Assembly (NCBI RefSeq): GCF_900119795.1
Contig: NZ_LT634361.1
Coordinates: 2,604,001-2,668,000, forward strand
Source: Tenacibaculum maritimum NCIMB 2154
Lineage (GTDB): Bacteria; Bacteroidota; Bacteroidia; Flavobacteriales; Flavobacteriaceae
Reading direction: 5' to 3'
DNA length: 64,000 bases
Positions 1 to 10,200 of the stretch are shown piece by piece. The notes below the pieces were generated by a model. That model was given only the letters and a program-made list of their open reading frames with translations, did no database searches and was not told the DNA's origin. Both the position numbers and the translations under genes were made by a program. How positions within the stretch are numbered: position 1 is the first letter of the stretch; the number at the start of each line of letters is the position of its first letter.

Positions 1-409
1 CTACCAAACCTGCATAACGTCCAAAACCAATTAAACGAGCGCCGTTTTCTTTGACAATTGTTTCATGATCTAACAATTCTATATTTTTTGCTAAGATTGC
101 TTTTAATAAATCTCTGTTATAGGGTTGTTTTTTTATGGTATGTGAAAAGAAAAAGTATTTTTTATTAGGAATCAATGCTGCTACTGGAACCTCTTTTACG
201 CCTAATAGTACTTCACAATCGGAAAGATCTTCTGTTACTTCAAATCCTGCATCTATATATGCTTGGTCTGAAAAAACTCGGATATCTGAACGTTCTACTT
301 TGATGGTTGCTTGTGGAAATTTTTTTTGTAATTCTTGCAATCTTTCTGGAGAGAATACCACTCTTTTATCTGGTGGGTTTTTGCGTTCTTTAATGATACC
401 GAATTTCAT
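1..409 (-). CDS. Alanine dehydrogenase / saccharopine dehydrogenase-like protein, N-terminal part
   Basis: The gene runs off the left edge, so only about 136 N-terminal residues are visible. It begins MKFGIIKERKNPPDKRVVFS, the usual start of the AlaDh/PNT N-terminal domain shared by alanine dehydrogenase, transhydrogenase alpha and lysine-ketoglutarate reductase/saccharopine dehydrogenase. The Flavobacteriia members are often called NAD(P)-dependent oxidoreductases, and the exact substrate cannot be fixed without the C-terminal NAD domain. The start is the ATG read at 409-407, and a well-formed promoter lies about 60 bp upstream. It is transcribed away from ssrA. The family call is firm; the substrate is not. 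Confidence 0.8.
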   Translation of the reverse strand, partial: MKFGIIKERKNPPDKRVVFSPERLQELQKKFPQATIKVERSDIRVFSDQAYIDAGFEVTEDLSDCEVLLGVKEVPVAALIPNKKYFFFSHTIKKQPYNRDLLKAILAKNIELLDHETIVKENGARLIGFGRYAGLV

Positions 410-471
410 TCTTTATATGTATTAAAATTAAACAATTTAGACCTTATTGTTATTCTTTATAACAATAGTTG

Positions 472-503
472 CAAAAATACTTGTTTTTTAAGTATTCAGC
501 AAA
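472..503 (-). promoter_or_regulatory. Bacteroidota-type promoter for the dehydrogenase-like gene
   Basis: Read on the minus strand, a TTTG box (503-500) is followed after 20 bases by TATTTTTG (479-472). This matches the Bacteroidota sigma factor pattern TTTG-N19-21-TAnnTTTG and sits about 60 bp before the start codon at 409. Confidence 0.6.
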
Positions 504-514
504 CAGTATTTTCT

Positions 515-537
515 TATATTTGCTTTCTGTAAATTTG
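515..537 (+). promoter_or_regulatory. Candidate promoter boxes for ssrA
   Basis: Two -7-type boxes occur on the plus strand: TATATTTG at 515-522 and TAAATTTG at 530-537. Either would give a precursor with a 45-70 base leader ahead of mature tmRNA at 593. Neither has an obvious TTTG -33 partner at the right spacing, so the choice is open. Confidence 0.35.
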
Positions 538-592
538 CAAACTATTGGCATTGCCTTTGTTAGTGTATTTACGGTGCTTTCTTTGACATATT

Positions 593-983
593 GGGGACGA
601 CTGGTTTTGACAGCAAGGTCAGTGAAATTGTAAGCATACCGAGGACTGAAATAATGCTCGTTAAACTTATTTCAAACATTTAAACGGCGAAGATAACTAC
701 GCTTTAGCTGCATAATCTGAATTAATAGTAAGATTGGCCTCGGCACACAAGGTGTGCAAGCTTTATGTCCACGAAAAGCCTTGGTTTATGGCGTTTCATT
801 TTTGGGCATCGTAAAAATAAACATAGAAAACTTGGTGCTTCAACAAGTTTTTGAAATTTTAGAAGATACGTTTGTAATAGGCTGTTTTTGGTCGGTTACA
901 TTCCGAAAATCAAACAAAAACTAAGTATGTAGAAAGCTTTTGAGCTGCTTGTTTGGACCCGAGTTCGATTCTCGGCGTCTCCA
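593..983 (+). ncRNA. ssrA: Transfer-messenger RNA (tmRNA)
   Basis: This RNA rescues stalled ribosomes and tags their products for proteolysis. The 5' end GGGGACGACTGGTTTTGACA is characteristic of tmRNA. It pairs with CGTCTCC at 976-982, followed by discriminator A at 983; CCA is not encoded. The T-arm sequence GTTCGATTCTC precedes the acceptor strand. The tag frame runs from the resume codon GGC at 686 to TAA at 713-715 and encodes GEDNYALAA, ending in the usual ALAA degron. The length of 391 bases is typical. A terminator follows at once. Its 3' end is the border of the defence operon, and ssrA is a common island insertion site. Confidence 0.97.
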
Positions 984-988
984 CTTTT

Positions 989-1029
989 AACCTCGTAAAA
1001 CACTGATTTTGCGAGGTTTGTTTTTTTTT
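989..1029 (+). terminator. Intrinsic terminator of ssrA
   Basis: A 12-bp stem (989-1000 with 1007-1018, one G-U pair) is followed by a run of T residues. It lies six bases after the mature tmRNA end. Confidence 0.85.
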
Positions 1030-1121
1030 GGACGTCTGTTTTTGTGTCTAATTTTAGAATATGTTTTTTGATTTTTTCAACCAAATGATTAGAAAAACTA
1101 ATTTTTTATTGGTCAATTGCA

Positions 1122-2426
1122 TTAAGTTATAAGTTCTTTTTCAATAAAAAATAATAGTTTATTTGAAGATTGATTAAACTTAAGCAGTGAATCTTCCGTA
1201 CTGTCTATATCATCAAGGTTAATACCACTAATTACAAACTTTGTATAATCATTCAAAATACTATTTACAGGTTCTTTTTTGATATTGTTTGAAGTAATAG
1301 GATATAACAACCCTGAAATTACTAATTGTTTCTTCTTATTGTAATATGCCTTATAAGTATGAATCTGAAAGAAATCTGATCTATCTACATCTAAATAATG
1401 ACCTTTCATAAGTTTATATTTAGCATCAAAAACAGCTACCTTATTACCTTTGCTTAATACAATGTCTGGAATTAATTTACGCGAATAAAAGCTACCTTTA
1501 TAAGATTGTATTGTTTCAGATTCTACTTGCCATCCTTCAAGTTTAAACTTTTCTTGGAATATTTTTAATAAATACATTTCCCAAATTTCAGCCATATCTA
1601 AAAAGAATGCGTAACCGTGCTTATTTGAAGCTTGATTATTCATTGTTTTGTTAGCTAAAATGGATATTGATAAATCTAATACTTCTTTGAAGGATTGGTA
1701 TATTTTTGGCAATTTAGAAGTATCGTAGAATAATTGCCGATTTAAAGATTTACCTCTCGCTAATTCTAATTGGTGTATTATTTGAATTGCGTTTTTTGGT
1801 AGTTTATTTATTTGTGGTAAACCGTAACTTTTTGATAGTTTTTTAAATGTTTCATATAACAATGATGCTATATCTGGGTTAATCGTTTTTTCATAACTTG
1901 ACGATATTAACTTATTGCTGTTTTTATAAGGTAATATACTATCTCTAACTTCTAACTTACCCTTTATTTGTGCTCCAGAAAAAACCCTTTTCTTATTTGT
2001 ACGAGGTAAACCATACTTATTTGCCTGTATTAATTTAGATAACCAAATTTTAGCAATTATACGTTTTATGTAATCATCTGTGGTGTCAGATTTACTTAAT
2101 GATTGTTTACTCTTTGCAAATTTGAAATTAAAAATGATTTCTAATAATTCAAATAAAAATAATTCACCAAATCTTGGTTTAATAATAATTTGATATTCTT
2201 CCTCTTGAAATATAAATGAAATTTCACCTACAAATCGATTCACCCACCATTGATTATTATAATAATTAAAAACAGGTTCAGCATCTCTTTCTTTATCAGA
2301 AAAATGGAAAAATGAATTTTTAGAAACAACTTGAGAGTTCACAAATTGAATTATGTCATAAGACAACTCATTACCAATACAAGTACTTTCTTTTAAATGA
2401 ATTATATGCTTATTAGTATTAATCAA
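1122..2426 (-). CDS. mcrC: McrC-like nuclease subunit of an McrBC modification-dependent restriction system
   Basis: McrC is the nuclease partner of the McrB motor; the complex cleaves DNA carrying modified cytosines. The 434-residue protein has an N-terminal McrC-type domain. Its C-terminal PD-(D/E)XK core shows E283 in a helix, D321 in IPDIVLS and D334-A-K336 in VAVFDAKYK, so the nuclease looks intact. The start overlaps the end of mcrB by 8 bp, which suggests translational coupling. It is the last gene of the long minus-strand defence operon. Its stop lies 138 bp from the ssrA 3' end. I see no strong terminator behind it. Confidence 0.9.
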   Translation of the reverse strand: MINTNKHIIHLKESTCIGNELSYDIIQFVNSQVVSKNSFFHFSDKERDAEPVFNYYNNQWWVNRFVGEISFIFQEEEYQIIIKPRFGELFLFELLEIIFNFKFAKSKQSLSKSDTTDDYIKRIIAKIWLSKLIQANKYGLPRTNKKRVFSGAQIKGKLEVRDSILPYKNSNKLISSSYEKTINPDIASLLYETFKKLSKSYGLPQINKLPKNAIQIIHQLELARGKSLNRQLFYDTSKLPKIYQSFKEVLDLSISILANKTMNNQASNKHGYAFFLDMAEIWEMYLLKIFQEKFKLEGWQVESETIQSYKGSFYSRKLIPDIVLSKGNKVAVFDAKYKLMKGHYLDVDRSDFFQIHTYKAYYNKKKQLVISGLLYPITSNNIKKEPVNSILNDYTKFVISGINLDDIDSTEDSLLKFNQSSNKLLFFIEKELIT

Positions 2427-4197
2427 GTGATGCTTGGAAGAAAGTGTTGTTTAAATCTTGAATCGTTTTTTTCTTTTCATCTTCTTCAACGTTACCTAAA
2501 TAAGCTTCTAAAATAGGTTGAATAGAAATATCCCAAAGAATAGTTGCAGGACCATTGGCTCTGAATAATTTATCTTTAATTCTATTTGTTTTATTATTAA
2601 TAGCTTTAAAAGATGAATATATATCCACTATTTCAGCAAAAAATGTATGACCAATTTCAAACTGTTTTCCTAATTCATCCTCATTAGATATGGCAATATT
2701 TAAAGCATTTGCAGCATTTATTAATCGTTCTATATCTCTATGTGATAAGCCTGCCTTTTGTTTTTCATTTTTTAAATAAGCAATATCTTGTAAGATACCA
2801 GCATTGTAACCGTAAGGGAACCATAAAAAACGACGTCTTAAAGCGAAATCTATTTGCTCTAAAGAAAAGTCGATTTCATTCATTGTACCAATTATGTATA
2901 AATTATCTGGTATGTTTAATTTGAAGTTACCAACTGCTGTTACAATATCTTCATTTCTATTTTCCATTGCTGAAAAAACTTCTCCAAAGACTCTTGATAA
3001 ATCAACACGATTGATTTCATCTAATATCAAAACGTGAGGTAAATTGTCACTATCATTTTTTGCTAAAGCACAATACTCAAATAGTTTGCCTTTTTGTGGT
3101 TTGGTTTGTTTATCAACCAATTGCATTCCTGCAACAAAATCTTCGTATGTATAATTTGCGTGTAATTGAAGTCTATGTATTCTATCATTAACAATCGATT
3201 CACTATTTGAAAAGAAGGTATCAAGATTCCCTTTATTTTTTAGATAACTTTCTTTTATAAGTGCATTTGCTATTGTATTTGCAGAATGGGTTTTACTTGT
3301 TCCTGGTGGGCCATATAAAACAATCGCTTTTTTGTATAATATTGCTTGTAATTCATCATACGGTATATCACTTGCACTATAATTCCATAGTTTTCTTAGG
3401 TCATTTTCGTAGAAGTCAAAACCTTCATTTCTCCATTTATTTAGCTTTTCTCTTATTAATAAAATACATTCATCAGCATTGGTGTTTTCACCTTCTTCTT
3501 CCTTAATTAGCGACCTAAATGTATGGTAAATTTGAGCTTTATGACCATTAGAAGCAATTCTTTCGTAACGACCTGGAAAAGCACAATATGTTAATATATT
3601 ACACATCGTAAGAGCCTTATTTTGAAACCTTTCTCTAAATTTTACATCTACAAAATATGTTTCATTCTCACGATTGTATTTAAGATATAAACAAATGGCT
3701 TCTACCCATTTTTTTAATTCTTCTAAATCAGCACCTTCAGATTGTTTTTCAACAAGTGTTTTAATTAATTCAATATTAAATGCTATCTCCCAATATTTAT
3801 TGGTTTTATGAAATTGACCAGCACTACCAAAACCGTATTTATACGGTTCATCATTTATTTTTGAATGCTCTAAACCGGTTATTGTTTTTGTGTAATTTTT
3901 CTTTGTTGCTGTTTGCAAGTCATTCACTGAATAAGACCATAACCACTCTGCGTGAGCAAATACAAGTTTTTCATTATATGAAGCTCCTTCAAATTGACTT
4001 GCTAACTTTTTTTGAAATTTTAAGTCCTTTTCATCATTATCATTGTAATTTTCAATAAATCTACCTTGAATACTATTTATAGTTTCAATAGAAAGTATAT
4101 TCGTGTCATCCGTTAAAATGCTATTTTTATGTATTACAAATGAATTGATAAATTCATCGAAAAGCTCGTGTATTCTTGCCCAATTAGGATTTCTCAT
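2419..4197 (-). CDS. mcrB: McrB-like AAA+ motor of an McrBC restriction system
   Basis: This is the nucleotide-driven translocase subunit that recruits McrC. The AAA_5-type module shows Walker A GPPGTSKT (296-303), Walker B LILDEINR (about 390-397), the McrB sensor segment GTMNEIDFS (437-445) and the arginine stretch LRRRF (453-457). Residues 1-280 do not resemble the E. coli McrB methyl-cytosine-binding domain; they probably form a different DNA or modification reader. This is the part that decides what the system senses. It starts 16 bp after hsdR and overlaps mcrC by 8 bp. The family is clear; the target modification is unknown. Confidence 0.9.
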   Translation of the reverse strand: MRNPNWARIHELFDEFINSFVIHKNSILTDDTNILSIETINSIQGRFIENYNDNDEKDLKFQKKLASQFEGASYNEKLVFAHAEWLWSYSVNDLQTATKKNYTKTITGLEHSKINDEPYKYGFGSAGQFHKTNKYWEIAFNIELIKTLVEKQSEGADLEELKKWVEAICLYLKYNRENETYFVDVKFRERFQNKALTMCNILTYCAFPGRYERIASNGHKAQIYHTFRSLIKEEEGENTNADECILLIREKLNKWRNEGFDFYENDLRKLWNYSASDIPYDELQAILYKKAIVLYGPPGTSKTHSANTIANALIKESYLKNKGNLDTFFSNSESIVNDRIHRLQLHANYTYEDFVAGMQLVDKQTKPQKGKLFEYCALAKNDSDNLPHVLILDEINRVDLSRVFGEVFSAMENRNEDIVTAVGNFKLNIPDNLYIIGTMNEIDFSLEQIDFALRRRFLWFPYGYNAGILQDIAYLKNEKQKAGLSHRDIERLINAANALNIAISNEDELGKQFEIGHTFFAEIVDIYSSFKAINNKTNRIKDKLFRANGPATILWDISIQPILEAYLGNVEEDEKKKTIQDLNNTFFQASLD

Positions 4198-4213
4198 TTT
4201 TTAAAATTTAATT

Positions 4214-7204
4214 TTATTTACCAATGCCTCTTACACGAGCATCATATAATTCGTTAAACCACATTGTTTTAAATAGCGTGTTAATCTTATCTTCTGTCAT
4301 TTTATTGTAAAAATCTAACTTCTTATCAATGAAGTTTAAAAACTCGGAATCAACCTTTTCATCAAATTTATCTTTAATATTATCCTTTGAGTTTTCTTTA
4401 TTAAAATACGACATCAATTCTTCATCTGAATGCAAAGTGCTTTTTACCTTTCTTACCTCCAGTTTATCTTCTTCCGAAAGCTCAATACCATAGGTTTCAT
4501 TTAAAACCTTTATTATTTTTGTTAGAAAATCTAATTCATCATCGTTTCCTCCCATAGCTCCACTTGGTTTCATTCCCTCTTGTTCACCGTAGCCTTCTCC
4601 TGGCTTCATTGCCAAGTTTGTTGTGTATTTATGCTGAATTTTATAACTGTCTAACTCAACATCGTTTATAACATCTAGTGGCAAGGTAGATTTAGCATAA
4701 GGCAGTTTTTTAATCAATGCTGTTAAAAACACATACACTTTTTCTAATTCTACATCCGTAAATGTGATGATTTGGCTTAAAAAACGATATAGCTTCACAA
4801 AAGAACTAGCTGCGCTTTTAAATGCTGCTTGGTCTTCCTCTTCCAAGTTATCTACAAAACGAGCTGCTATCTCCTCTAAAATAGGTTGTAGTTTTTCAAA
4901 GTTATTTTCTTCTGTAAAGAATATACTGGCAAAAGCTTCTACTTCTTGAGGATAATATACTTCAAAACTTTCCACTTGATTTAAACTATCATAAATTGCA
5001 TTTGGGTCAGTTAAGTTTTCTTCCTGAATAAAGTTTTTACCGTAATATTTTTGAAAATCTGCTTGTACATCTTCTGGGTCGTTTACAAAATCTAATACCA
5101 TAGTAGATTCCTTACCTCTAGCATTTCTATTTAAACGCGATAAAGTTTGTACTGTACTTGTACCTCCTAATTTTTTATCTACAAACATTGTGTGCATCAT
5201 AGGTTCATCGAACCCTGTTTGGTATTTGTTTGCTACAATTAACAAGCGATATTTTGGTAGTTTAAGCGCATCGGGAATGCTAATTTTCCCATCTAAATCG
5301 TTCATATTGGTTTCGGTGTATTCCTCACCTGTTTCATCATCCTTTACAGTACCTGAAAAAGCCACTAACGCTTCGTAAGGTAATTTCATTTCTCGCATTA
5401 CATCGTCAAATTTTCTTTTAAAACGTACTGCGTGTAAACGTGATTTGGTTACGAGCATTCCTCTTGCTTTCCCTTGAATTTTATTTTGAGTTTCGGCTGA
5501 AAAATGTTCTAAAATAATACGAGCCTTCTTTTCAATTGCGTGGTCTTGTAAATCGACATAATTACCTAAAACACGTACTGTTTTTTTCTTTTCGTATTCT
5601 TTATCTTCTATATCGCTACGCTTAATTAATTTATAATAGCGTTTAAATGACATATAATTTTCTAATACATCTAAAATGAAACCTTCTTTAATGGCTTGTT
5701 CCATTGAGTAAATATCAAATGGTTCTTTACCACCATCTGGTTGTACTGTACCAAATAACTCAATGGTTTTAGGTTTTGGGGTTGCGGTAAAGGCAAATTG
5801 TGAAATATTAGGCTGTTGCCCTTTTTTACTGATTTCATCTGCTATTACCTCATCTAAATCCTTTGCAGGTGTATCTTTTTCTGCTGCTTCTTCTAAACTT
5901 AATGCTTTACGCATATGCCTTGAAGTTTCACCGGATTGTGAACTATGCGCTTCATCAATAATTACTGCATATTTCTTATCTAACTTTTGAGATACCTCAT
6001 CTGAAATTACAGGGAATTTCTGTATGGTAGTAATTATGATTCTTGTTCCGTGTTCTATTTCTCTTTTTAAATCTTTCGCCGTTGTTTTTTCATCTAAATA
6101 AGCAACCATACCTGGTATGTTATCTATCTGCCTGATGTTTTCTTGAATTTGAGTATTTAATACACGTCTATCCGTTAATACAAAAATAGAATCGAATAAG
6201 GCTGTTTGGTCTGTATAATTTTGGTAGAAATTAGCCAAACGATATGCTAACCACGTGATGGTATTAGATTTACCTGAACCTGCAGAATGTTGTATTAAAT
6301 AGTTAGTGCCTGTACCATCAATTTTTAATTGGTCTAATAAACGCCTAACCGCTTTTAATTGATGAAATCTAGGAAATAATAACTTGGTAGATTTTTTTTC
6401 TACAATTGCTTTTGTTTTTGGGTCGTAGGCTTTGTCTACATCTTCTTGTAGATTGATAAAGTTTTGCGCTAAATCCAATACTGAATCTTTACGTAAAATA
6501 TCTTCCCAAACATAGGCTGTGGCAAAGCCATTAGGATTGTAATTACGTAAACCTTGATTAAAAGGCAAAAAGAAGGTTGATTTACCATCTAATTTGGTTG
6601 TCATAAATACTTTTTCTGTACCGATAGCAAAGTGTACTAAACAACGTTGAAACTCCAACAGGGGTTCGCCATTTGGGTCACGATCCTGCATATACTGTTT
6701 AATGGCATTGTGGTGGTTTTGCCCTGTAAGTGCATTTTTTAATTCTGCTGTAGCTACAGGAATACCATTAATAAAAAAACATAAGTCTAATTCATTATTA
6801 TTTTTAGTAGAATATGCTAATTGCCTAATAACAGACAATCGGTTTTGTGCATACCAAGTTTCGTGCTCTGGTGTTTTGTTATTAGCAGGTTGAAAATAAA
6901 CCAAATCTAAACGCTCACCCGAAATGCGTAATTTACTACGTAAGGTTTTTAAGGTTTTGTTGTTGCGTAAACTTTTGGCAATCGCTTCTACTATTTTAGT
7001 ATCTGTAGCTATCCCTAAATGGGTTTGTATGTTTTGGTATTTTTTTGGTTGACTTTCTTTTATAAATGCCAATACATCTTCTGGTATGATGCATAATTTT
7101 TTATCGTACTTGTTTTTGTGTACCACATTATACTCTTTAACCTCTTGGGTTAAATAGTTTACAATATGGTCTTCAAAATGTATTTCTTTGGTTCCTCCTG
7201 CCAT
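4214..7204 (-). CDS. hsdR: Type I restriction enzyme R subunit (HsdR)
   Basis: HsdR is the motor and nuclease of type I restriction. The 996-residue protein has an N-terminal PD-(D/E)XK nuclease with D140 in LDLCFF and E154-L-K156 in ATAELKN. A superfamily 2 translocase follows with Walker A SAGSGKS (308-313) and IDEAH (416-420), then a C-terminal helical region that docks to the methylase. All key residues are present, so the enzyme should be active. It begins 4 bp after the RecQ-like helicase gene, which separates it from hsdM and hsdS. That arrangement is unusual. Operon position suggests co-expression with mcrBC downstream. Confidence 0.95.
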   Translation of the reverse strand: MAGGTKEIHFEDHIVNYLTQEVKEYNVVHKNKYDKKLCIIPEDVLAFIKESQPKKYQNIQTHLGIATDTKIVEAIAKSLRNNKTLKTLRSKLRISGERLDLVYFQPANNKTPEHETWYAQNRLSVIRQLAYSTKNNNELDLCFFINGIPVATAELKNALTGQNHHNAIKQYMQDRDPNGEPLLEFQRCLVHFAIGTEKVFMTTKLDGKSTFFLPFNQGLRNYNPNGFATAYVWEDILRKDSVLDLAQNFINLQEDVDKAYDPKTKAIVEKKSTKLLFPRFHQLKAVRRLLDQLKIDGTGTNYLIQHSAGSGKSNTITWLAYRLANFYQNYTDQTALFDSIFVLTDRRVLNTQIQENIRQIDNIPGMVAYLDEKTTAKDLKREIEHGTRIIITTIQKFPVISDEVSQKLDKKYAVIIDEAHSSQSGETSRHMRKALSLEEAAEKDTPAKDLDEVIADEISKKGQQPNISQFAFTATPKPKTIELFGTVQPDGGKEPFDIYSMEQAIKEGFILDVLENYMSFKRYYKLIKRSDIEDKEYEKKKTVRVLGNYVDLQDHAIEKKARIILEHFSAETQNKIQGKARGMLVTKSRLHAVRFKRKFDDVMREMKLPYEALVAFSGTVKDDETGEEYTETNMNDLDGKISIPDALKLPKYRLLIVANKYQTGFDEPMMHTMFVDKKLGGTSTVQTLSRLNRNARGKESTMVLDFVNDPEDVQADFQKYYGKNFIQEENLTDPNAIYDSLNQVESFEVYYPQEVEAFASIFFTEENNFEKLQPILEEIAARFVDNLEEEDQAAFKSAASSFVKLYRFLSQIITFTDVELEKVYVFLTALIKKLPYAKSTLPLDVINDVELDSYKIQHKYTTNLAMKPGEGYGEQEGMKPSGAMGGNDDELDFLTKIIKVLNETYGIELSEEDKLEVRKVKSTLHSDEELMSYFNKENSKDNIKDKFDEKVDSEFLNFIDKKLDFYNKMTEDKINTLFKTMWFNELYDARVRGIGK

Positions 7205-7208
7205 AATA

Positions 7209-10200
7209 TTATCTATTAATCATTTTTTTGTGTGCTGCCTTAAGGATATCAGGTTTTGACATTGCAACTTTATCAAACAACACTATCTTCTCTCTTAATG
7301 AGAGATACACTTCATCTGTATTATTACACCACCACTTATAAAACTCTACTGGTTTGTTTTTGTATGGCACTAAAGCTTTCATAGGTTTATCGTATCCTTT
7401 AAAGTTAATCCTTAATTTTAATCCTAAAGACCTTTTAAAATATTCATAATGATGCAATTTCAATCTATTAGAGAGAATATCAAATACACTTTTATCAATT
7501 GTAAATTGATGCTTTCTTTTTTCTTGATCAAATGCAACTGGGTTATGATTCAACCATTCACTAACCTTTAGTGTTTCTTGCTTACCATCTACCTCAATTG
7601 TCAATAAATTATCCATATTATAATAGGTTTCTGAATTGGCTTTAAAGATGTGAATGTTATTATCTTCCTTTTTACTTTTATCAGTATAATCTCCTGTTAG
7701 TTTTTTAGCTTTTTTATTAAGATGTTTAATAATATCTAAGTCATTAGATTCATTAGATTGATAGTTTTCTTTTAACATATCTACATCTTCACCTAAAAAA
7801 TAGTCTTCTATAAAATCCCAACGCTCTTTGTTGGTAAATCCATTTAAAAAGAAATGATCAAAAATTTCATTACTTAAATAATGACGTTCTAATGTTTTTT
7901 CTAATAATGTATTTTTATAATATGAATTGTTTGCATCACGTTCTATACGTTGCGGATCGTTTATACGAATGAACACCATTGGGTTTTCACCTCCCTTTAT
8001 TTCAAAAGTTCCTATTTGTAGCATTTCCATAAAGTAACCTAAACGCACATAGGTTACAGCATTAGATTCTTTATTAGTTATAAACCTATTTACAATTGCC
8101 TCGTCTGTATTTTCAAAAAGGCGACCAAACCTTTTGAGCATCGCTGCAAATGCTTGTAAATAACGATTATTAAATACACGGTATTTGTATTGATGTCTTT
8201 CCTTTTTTCTCTGCAAAAATGCCCCATCTTCAATAACACCTGGTTGTATCATTCTTCCAGAGAATGTAGACAATACAAATTTTGATAATTTTTCTGCTTT
8301 TACATCGTCTTGTAAAACGTTCTTTAGCTTTGCTTGTAATTCTTCTTGTGTAAAAAAGCCTTGCATTTGAACAAAAGCTTGTTGCAATGCGTTAAACAAA
8401 ACATCTAATTGCTGGTAAGCTTGATTGTAATTAATACTTCTTTCAAATGAAATTTTTAATTGTGGTTTCACTTCTACATTAATTCCTCTAAAAAGTTTAC
8501 CATTATAAAATTCACGTTTTAGACTAGGAAAACTTTTATCGCTAAAGTTTTGCATCCATATTTTATCTAAATCAACCTCAACTATTACGTTTTGGTATAA
8601 TTTAGTAATTTCTCTTACCGCATTGGGATAATGGTTCTTTAGCGTTGCAAATTCGTGTTCACTAACACTTGCAAAAACCACAACGAATAATTTTTTAGGA
8701 CGAGCAATTAAAACATTGAACCTATTTTTTGCCAAATAATCTTTTTCAATCATCATTAAAGCTGTGAGTACCTTTTGATCGAGGTCTATGGCATTTTCAA
8801 AAATATGACCAAAGTCGTCTATAGATAAAAGTAGGTTTCTAGATTTATGTTTTAGATAGGCTTTATGTATTTTTTCTAACACTTCTCTAATTTGGTACTG
8901 GCGCAATGCAGACATACCGTGAAGTGCTTTACTAAATCGCTGATCTTGTGACGAGTAATTTAAAGCTGCATATCCTTTTATTTTAGGATTTCTTGCAACC
9001 CTTCCTATTTCTTGTACATAATCTGGTAGTAAACCTGATGGTGCGTGATGATAGACCACTTGGATGTCTGATATATCGACACCCATACCAAATGCTTTGG
9101 TAGATACCATTACTTTACGATCGCTATTTTTAAACTGTCGGTATGCTAATTCTTTTAAATGGGAATCTAATGAACCATAATACCCAGTGGCTATATCTGG
9201 CGCATCGTTTAATTCTGATAAAATTTGTTTGATGTGTTTGGTATAAGGTGTATACACCAAGGTTTTTAAACCAATTTTATCTATATCTCTAATAAAAGAA
9301 ACGGTTTGATTGAGTTTACTACGCTCGTAACGAGACTCAAATTTATCGTAGTTATTAATAACAAACTCAATATCGTCTCGTTTTACTTGCCCTATAAATA
9401 TATGTGGGTTTTGCATTACCAAACTATCGATACTATCGAACACCATATCGTTAGAACCTCCATAAATAGCTGTAGCTGTAACAGCTACCATTGGAAACTG
9501 TATATTTTTATACTTGCGTATTTTACGAATGTGATTTCCTAAAAACCAATAATCTACTCTAAAATCTCTTCCCCAAGTAGTAATAAGGTGTGCTTCATCT
9601 ATAACCAACAGTCCTAAAGTTCGTTCGCCTATAAAGTGGGATATGTCATAAGAAAGTAATAACTCTGGTGACATATACAAAATATCAATCTCACCATCTT
9701 TACAGTTGTCTATAATACGTTCTCTATCTATTAAACTTAATTCACTATTTAAATAGGCTACTTTGTTATATTCTCTATCTGCAATAATGCCTTTTACTTG
9801 ATCTTTCATTAAGGCTATTAATGGTGATACTATAATTGTAACATCGCCGTTTTTAGACACGTGAAATGATGGTAATTGAAACAATAAAGACTTACCAGCA
9901 CCCGTTGGTGCAGTTAAAAATAAATCTCTAACTTCTTTACTGGCTTTGGCATTTTCATACTCTTGTATAATGGTATCTACTATTAAACCTTGAGAGATTT
10001 CAATAATTTCTTTACTTGAGTTTGGGTTTTTATAAACTTTTAAGTTTCTAAAATTAGCGTTATTGCCCCAATATTTTTTTAATGCTGCTGTAGTTTCAGG
10101 TAATGGTTTATAATCTTCTTCAACAGAAACTTCTGGTAGAAAAAACAACTCGCCTCCTAAAATTTCTAGAAAGGCATTTATTTTTCGTACTAAAGCTTGA

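Noticed and set aside
960-983. Separate tRNA at the end of ssrA
   Set aside because: The T-arm and acceptor strand belong to the tRNA-like domain of tmRNA. No anticodon arm is present.
896-1084. 62-codon minus-strand frame over the tmRNA 3' end
   Set aside because: It overlaps mature tmRNA and its terminator, and the protein is low-complexity.
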